64,000 nucleotides of DNA from Streptomyces sp. NA04227. Lineage in GTDB: Bacteria > Actinomycetota > Actinomycetes > Streptomycetales > Streptomycetaceae. The position numbers and the translations under genes are program-made. Position 1 is the stretch's first letter, and every line of letters starts with the position of its first letter. Below are positions 59,819 through 64,000 of this stretch, one piece after another. Location: positions 7,305,001 through 7,369,000 of the forward strand of contig NZ_CP054918.1 of the NCBI RefSeq assembly GCF_013364195.1. The letters are read 5' to 3'. The notes below the pieces were generated by a model. The model did not search any database, was not told the DNA's origin, and was given only the letters and a program-made list of their open reading frames with translations.

Positions 59819-59936
59819 GCGCCGTCCAGCCGGTGCCGTGCGCGGCGGGGCCCGCACGGACGGCGGGTACGACCGCGTCCGGACGGTACGGCCTCGGCCG
59901 CGCGGACGAGGCGAGTGGCCCCCGGAAGGTGGCGTG

Positions 59937-60842
59937 ATGACCCCCGACCACTCTCATGGGCACTCCCACACGCACCTCGACTGGAGCGTCCTGGGACCGG
60001 TGCTCGAACGGCAGGCGGAGCTGTCCGTGCCGATGCTGCGCCGGGCTGCCGCGCGGCTGCGTGAACGCCGGCCGCGGCCCCGCCGGATCATCGACGCCGG
60101 AAGCGGGCCCGGCGTGGTGTCGGTACTGCTCGCCGAGGAGTTCCCCGGCTGCGAGGTGCTCGCCGTCGACGCCGAGGAGGAACTTCTGGTCCGGGCCCGC
60201 GAACGGGCCGCGCGCAGCGGACTGCAGACGCACATCTCGGTGCACCGGGCCCAACTCCCCGAGGGACTGGCCGCCTTGGGGCCGGTGGACGCACTGTGGG
60301 CGAGCCACTCGCTGCACCACATCGGCGACCAGCGCGCCGCACTCGCCGCGTTCGTGGCGGCCCTCGCGCCCGGCGGCACCCTGGCCCTCCTGGAGGGCGG
60401 GCTGCCCACCCGGTGCCTGCCGCGCGACACCGGGTTCGGCAGGCCGGGTCTGGAAGCCCGGCTGGACGCCATCGAGGAGGACTGGTTCGCCGACATGCGG
60501 GCCGAACTCCCGGGCAGCACACGGGAGTCGGAGGACTGGCCAGAGCTGCTGCGCGCCGTGGGCCTTTCCCACGTGACCAGCGACAGCTTCCTCCTGGACC
60601 TGCCCGCACCGCTGTCCGCGGCCGCCCGCGCCCATGTCGTCGGGCTGTTCTACCGCCGCCGCGAAAAGCTCGCCGCACGCCTCGGGCCCGAGGACGTCGA
60701 GAGCCTGGACCGCCTCCTCGACCCGGACGACGCCCGCGGACTGCTGCACCGCCAGGACCTCTTCCTGCTCAGCGCCCGCACCCTGCACCTGGGCACCAAG
60801 GAGCACCTGGGAACCAAGGAGCGGCCGGGCGAGGGGAGTTGA
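59937..60842 (+). CDS. Class I SAM-dependent methyltransferase
   Basis: This 301-residue protein begins with a His-rich tail (DHSHGHSHTH), followed by motif I IIDAGSGPGVVSVLLAE (near residue 44), an acidic strand end AVDAEEE, and motif IV DALWASHSLHHIGDQRAAL. The fold is clear; the substrate is unknown. The His-rich N-terminus could bind a metal, but it may be fortuitous. GGAAGGTGG precedes ATG 59937 (GTG 59934 is adjacent). A strong hairpin follows. Confidence 0.88.
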   Translation: MTPDHSHGHSHTHLDWSVLGPVLERQAELSVPMLRRAAARLRERRPRPRRIIDAGSGPGVVSVLLAEEFPGCEVLAVDAEEELLVRARERAARSGLQTHISVHRAQLPEGLAALGPVDALWASHSLHHIGDQRAALAAFVAALAPGGTLALLEGGLPTRCLPRDTGFGRPGLEARLDAIEEDWFADMRAELPGSTRESEDWPELLRAVGLSHVTSDSFLLDLPAPLSAAARAHVVGLFYRRREKLAARLGPEDVESLDRLLDPDDARGLLHRQDLFLLSARTLHLGTKEHLGTKERPGEGS

Positions 60843-60859
60843 GGCACCGGGGCAGCGGA

Positions 60860-60893
60860 ACGGCGCCGCCGTACCGGAGTACGGCGGCGCCGT
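60860..60893. terminator. Terminator between convergent methyltransferase and aldo-keto reductase
   Basis: A perfect 15-bp stem ACGGCGCCGCCGTAC/GTACGGCGGCGCCGT has a CGGA loop. Confidence 0.85.
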
Positions 60894-60935
60894 GAAGCCG
60901 GGCCGGATGCCCCGGCGCCCGTCGGCTCGCGGGTC

Positions 60936-61769
60936 TCAGACCACGTCGAAGGTGGCCGGGTCGGGGCCGATGCGGCGCTCCTCGTTCAGCGCGCGGATCG
61001 CGGCGAGGTCCTCGTCGTCCAGCTCGAAGCTGAACACGTCGATGTTCTCCTTGATCCGCGAGGGCGTCACGGACTTGGGGATCGCCACGTTGCCGAGCTG
61101 AACGTGCCAGCGCAGGACGACCTGGGCGGGCGTACGGCCGTGCTTCTGCGCGATGGCGACGACGGCCGGTACTTCGAGCAGGCCCTTGCCCTGGCCGAGC
61201 GGCGACCAGGCCTCGGTCGCGATGCCCTGCTCGGCGTGCAGCTCACGGGCCTCCCGCTGCTGGAGGTGCGGGTGCAGCTCGATCTGGTTGACGGCCGGGA
61301 TCACCGAGGTCTCGGAGAGCAGCGTCTGGATGTGCTCGGGAAGGAAGTTCGAGACACCGATGGCACGGGCACGGCCGTCGGCCAGGATCTTCTCGAAGGC
61401 CTTGTACGTGTCGACGTACTTGCCGTGCCCGGCGATCGGCCAGTGGATCAGATAGAGGTCGACGTATTCGAGGCCGAGCTTGCCCAGCGAGGTGTCGAAG
61501 GCGCGCAGCGTCGTGTCGTAGCCCTGGTCGCTGTTCCACAGCTTGGTGGTGACGAACAGGTCCTTGCGCGGAATGCCGGACTGGGTGAGCGCCCGGCCGG
61601 TGCCCTCCTCGTTGCCGTAGATCGCGGCCGTGTCGATGCTGCGATACCCGGCCTCCAGCGCGGTCGTGACGGCCGCGGTGGCCTCGTCGTCCGGTACCTG
61701 CCAGACGCCGAAACCGAGCTGCGGCATCTCGACGCCGTTGTTCAGGATGATCGGGGGGACCTTGCTCAC
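60936..61769 (-). CDS. Aldo-keto reductase
   Basis: This 277-residue TIM-barrel NADPH-dependent carbonyl reductase has all family signatures: GFGVWQVPDDEA, GYRSIDTAAIYGNEEGTG (catalytic Asp and Tyr), TKLWNSDQGYD (Lys), LYLIHWP (His) and IPKSVTPSRIKENIDVF (NADPH site). It is close to the 2,5-diketo-gluconate reductase-like group and probably acts on small aldehydes. GTG 61769 has AAGGA upstream. It is downstream of the acyl-CoA ligase gene on the same strand, with a hairpin between them. Confidence 0.94.
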   Translation of the reverse strand: MSKVPPIILNNGVEMPQLGFGVWQVPDDEATAAVTTALEAGYRSIDTAAIYGNEEGTGRALTQSGIPRKDLFVTTKLWNSDQGYDTTLRAFDTSLGKLGLEYVDLYLIHWPIAGHGKYVDTYKAFEKILADGRARAIGVSNFLPEHIQTLLSETSVIPAVNQIELHPHLQQREARELHAEQGIATEAWSPLGQGKGLLEVPAVVAIAQKHGRTPAQVVLRWHVQLGNVAIPKSVTPSRIKENIDVFSFELDDEDLAAIRALNEERRIGPDPATFDVV

Positions 61770-61874
61770 GAGCCATCGATCCTTAGAGTTCGCGGAAGTG
61801 GTACTCCCATGGTCAACGATCGGCGCCGGTGCTGCATTCCAGCCCGCCGCGCCGCCCCGCGAAGCCGCCCGGGC

Positions 61875-61894
61875 GGCGGGCTCGCGGGCCCGCC
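61875..61894 (-). terminator. Hairpin after the acyl-CoA ligase gene
   Basis: GGCGGGC/GCCCGCC forms a 7-bp stem with a 6-nt loop in an extremely GC-rich stretch starting 13 nt past the stop codon. Confidence 0.5.
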
Positions 61895-61906
61895 CGCCGC
61901 GGCCGG

Positions 61907-63733
61907 TCAGCTCCGGTAGAGCGCCTCGACCTCGGTGGCGTAGGCCTGCTCGATCGCTTTGCGCTTGAGTTTCAGGGACGGGGTCAGCAGTCCGTGCTCC
62001 TCGGAGAACTGGTGCGCGAGGATACGGAAGGTACGGATCGACTCCGCCTGGGAGACCAGTGTGTTCGCGGCGACCACGGCCCGGCGCACCTCGGTCTCCA
62101 GATCCGAGTCGTGCACCAGCTCGGCGGGCGACAACTGCGGCTTGTCGCGCATGGCGAGCCAGTGCTCCACGGCGTCCGCGTCCAGGGTGACGAGGGCCGC
62201 GATGTACGGGCGGTCGTTGCCGACGACGATGCACTGGGCCACCAGCGGGTGGTCCCGGACCCGCTCCTCCAGCTGCGTCGGTGAGACGCTCTTGCCGCCG
62301 GAGGTCACCAGGATCTCCTTCTTGCGCCCGGTGATGGTCAGATAGCCGTCCTCGTCCAGCGAGCCGAGATCACCGGTGGCGAACCAGCCGTCGTGCAGTG
62401 TCGCGTCGGTGGCCTTGGGGTTGTTGAGGTAGCCCTGGAAGACGTTGCCGCCGCGCAGCCACACCTCGCCGTCCTCGGCGATGTGCACCGTGGTGCCGGG
62501 GATGGCCTGCCCCACCGTGCCGAAGCGGGTCCGCTCGGGCGGGTTCGCGGTGGCCGCGGCGCTCGTCTCGGTCAGGCCGTAGCCCTCGTAGATGGTGACT
62601 CCGGCGCCGTGGAAGAACAGCCCGAGGCGCCGGTCCATCGCGGAGCCGCCCGAGAACGCGTGCCGCACCCGCCCGCCCATGGCCTCGCGGACCTTGGCGT
62701 AGACGAGCTTGTCGTAGATCTGGTGCTGCACCCGCAGTCCGGCCGACGGTCCCGGTCCCTTGTCGAAGGCCTTCTGCTCCAGCGCCTCCGCGTAGCGCAC
62801 CGCGACGTCGACCGCCTTCTCGAAGGGGCCGCCCTTGCCGGACCGTTCCGCCTTGCGCAGCCCGGCCTGGAAGATCTTCTCGAAGATGTACGGGACCGCC
62901 AGGATGAACGTCGGCCGGAAGGCCGCGAGATCGGGCAGCAGCGCGGCGGCGTTCAGCGAGGGCTGGTGGCCGAGTTTGATCCGTCCGCGCACCGCGGCGA
63001 CCTCGATCATCCGTCCGAAGACGTGCGCGAGCGGCAGGAAGAGCAGGGTGGCGGGCACCGCGTCGCGGCGTGTCTGGAAGACCGGCTCCCAGCGGCTGAT
63101 CAAGGTGTCCGCCTCGAACATCATGTTCGCGTGCGAGATCAGACAGCCCTTCGGGCGGCCGGTGGTGCCCGAGGTGTAGATGATCGTCGCGACCGAGTCC
63201 GGGGTGACCGCGTGCCGGTGGCGTTCCACCATGTCGTCGTCGACCTGTTCGCCCGAGTGGTACAGCTCGGCCACCGCGTCCGCGTCGAGCTGCCACAGGC
63301 GGCGCAGGTGCGGCAGCCGGTCGATGACCGAGCCGATGGTCATGGCGTGGTCCTCGTGCTCGACCATCGCCGCCGAGACGTCCGCGTCGTGCAGCATCCA
63401 CAGGACCTGTTCGGCGGAGGACGTCGGGTAGATCGGCACGACCTGGGCGCCGACGGCCCACAGCGCGTAGTCGAAGAGGGTCCACTCGTAGCGGGTGCGG
63501 CACATGATCGCCACCCGGTCCCCGAACCGCACTCCTTCGGCGAGCAGTCCCTTGGCCAGTTTCATGACCTCGTCGCGGAACTCCGCAGCGGTCACATCGA
63601 GCCAGCGTCCGTCCTGCGACTTACGGCCGAGCACCACACACCGAGCGTCCTCAAGGGCATTGTCGAACACGGCGTCGGCCAGGCCGCCCACGGGCGGCTG
63701 CGACGCCACCGGGGGGGTGGTGAACTCGCGCAA
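61907..63733 (-). CDS. Long-chain fatty acid-CoA ligase (FadD15-like) with TTG start
   Basis: This 608-residue AMP-forming ligase has the P-loop IIYTSGTTGRPKG, the adenine motif YEGYGLTETSAA, the hinge and gate region WFATGDLGSLDEDGYLTITGRKKE (region only), and the C-terminal lysine in LKLKRKAI. It activates long-chain fatty acids to acyl-CoA. The start is TTG 63733: AAGGAGCAACA sits immediately upstream and the next residues (LREFTTPPV) match the N-terminus I recall for Streptomyces homologues. An ATG 31 codons further up would add unconserved residues. Sirtuins are known regulators of acyl-CoA ligases in bacteria. Confidence 0.92.
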   Translation of the reverse strand: MREFTTPPVASQPPVGGLADAVFDNALEDARCVVLGRKSQDGRWLDVTAAEFRDEVMKLAKGLLAEGVRFGDRVAIMCRTRYEWTLFDYALWAVGAQVVPIYPTSSAEQVLWMLHDADVSAAMVEHEDHAMTIGSVIDRLPHLRRLWQLDADAVAELYHSGEQVDDDMVERHRHAVTPDSVATIIYTSGTTGRPKGCLISHANMMFEADTLISRWEPVFQTRRDAVPATLLFLPLAHVFGRMIEVAAVRGRIKLGHQPSLNAAALLPDLAAFRPTFILAVPYIFEKIFQAGLRKAERSGKGGPFEKAVDVAVRYAEALEQKAFDKGPGPSAGLRVQHQIYDKLVYAKVREAMGGRVRHAFSGGSAMDRRLGLFFHGAGVTIYEGYGLTETSAAATANPPERTRFGTVGQAIPGTTVHIAEDGEVWLRGGNVFQGYLNNPKATDATLHDGWFATGDLGSLDEDGYLTITGRKKEILVTSGGKSVSPTQLEERVRDHPLVAQCIVVGNDRPYIAALVTLDADAVEHWLAMRDKPQLSPAELVHDSDLETEVRRAVVAANTLVSQAESIRTFRILAHQFSEEHGLLTPSLKLKRKAIEQAYATEVEALYRS

Positions 63734-64000
63734 TGTTGCTCCTTGTGGCGCTCCGCACAGCGCGGGTGACGGTACCCCAACAGGCGTCCGGACGGGAGGG
63801 GTGCCCGTGACCGCAGGACTGTGCATATCTACAGGTCAGGGCGGAAAAAGGGACCCACAAGGGGAGCGGGAGGACAGAATAGTTACGACTCGGTAGGTTT
63901 CGGTGGCGCAATCTCCACGGAATCTGTACCTGCCGCTTACGGCGTTCCAAAGGGTGCGCCGAGGCAGGTCCGCGCGTCCGGACAGAGACGTTGCCGTTCC
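63734..64000. other. Noncoding right edge upstream of the acyl-CoA ligase
   Basis: I see no supported gene in these 267 bp. The region must hold the ligase promoter; AT-richer sequence around 63875-63900 (minus strand GTAACTATTC) is the best location, but no clear -35/-10 pair or operator could be defined. Confidence 0.5.

Overview
The window is chromosomal DNA from a high-GC actinomycete, almost certainly a Streptomyces. The evidence is pervasive G or C at third codon positions, frequent GTG starts, purine-rich ribosome binding sites, many probable leaderless genes, and typical Streptomyces families (SpoIIE-type phosphatase, DUF6158, DUF5107, F420-dependent PPOX, PadR, XRE/MmyB). From memory, the order Ada/AlkA, Ogt, sirtuin, glycerate kinase, pssA, psd, ethylmalonyl-CoA genes recalls the S. 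coelicolor SCO6461-SCO6475 neighbourhood. I could not check this.

Left part (1-12000): a PadR regulator coupled to a membrane protein that runs off the left edge, an inositol-monophosphatase family enzyme, a phytoene-desaturase-like flavoprotein, a LacI regulator and a Tat-exported phospholipase C. A DNA alkylation repair pair (AdaA-AlkA fusion plus Ogt), a sirtuin and a glycerate kinase follow. The glycerate kinase has a 14-bp palindrome of LacI-operator type in its promoter region.

Central block (12016-23197, all minus strand): pssA and psd (phosphatidylethanolamine synthesis) lie downstream of a tightly packed ethylmalonyl-CoA pathway operon: ccr, ecm, mcl, mch, mcd. This route converts crotonyl-CoA plus CO2 to glyoxylate and propionyl-CoA during C2 assimilation and supplies extender units. 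Upstream on the same strand are a TetR regulator and a fused tandem 3-hydroxyacyl-CoA dehydrogenase, which could feed the pathway. The 693-bp region between tetR and ccr holds an intrinsic terminator, several dyads, a candidate promoter and a structured leader.

Middle part (23500-37300): a HEAT-repeat protein, a GNAT enzyme, a DrrA/DrrB-type ABC exporter, a secreted tripeptidyl-aminopeptidase-like hydrolase, a radical SAM repair-type protein with an SOS box, an SRPBCC protein, an MFS exporter with a tail of three carboxypeptidase-regulatory-like repeats, a SpoIIE phosphatase sensor, a methyltransferase and an F420-type oxidoreductase.

Right part (37300-64000): a 2-phosphosulfolactate-phosphatase-like protein; a translationally coupled four-gene peptidase operon (M55, M20, S9, S66) that looks like a D-amino-acid/peptidoglycan peptide salvage set; an AraC-type sensor lacking its DNA-binding half; a cupin; a secreted CocE/NonD hydrolase; and small enzymes (GNAT, VOC, DinB, OsmC, pterin dehydratase, two methyltransferases). 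It also holds an aminotransferase-fold protein without an evident PLP lysine, coupled MBL and DedA genes, a degenerate resolvase-like small protein, a holin-like/phosphatase fusion, an XRE regulator, an aldo-keto reductase and a long-chain acyl-CoA ligase with a TTG start. I see no tRNA, rRNA, insertion sequence, prophage, CRISPR array or biosynthetic megacluster. The window looks like ordinary core chromosome with a few locally unusual genes.
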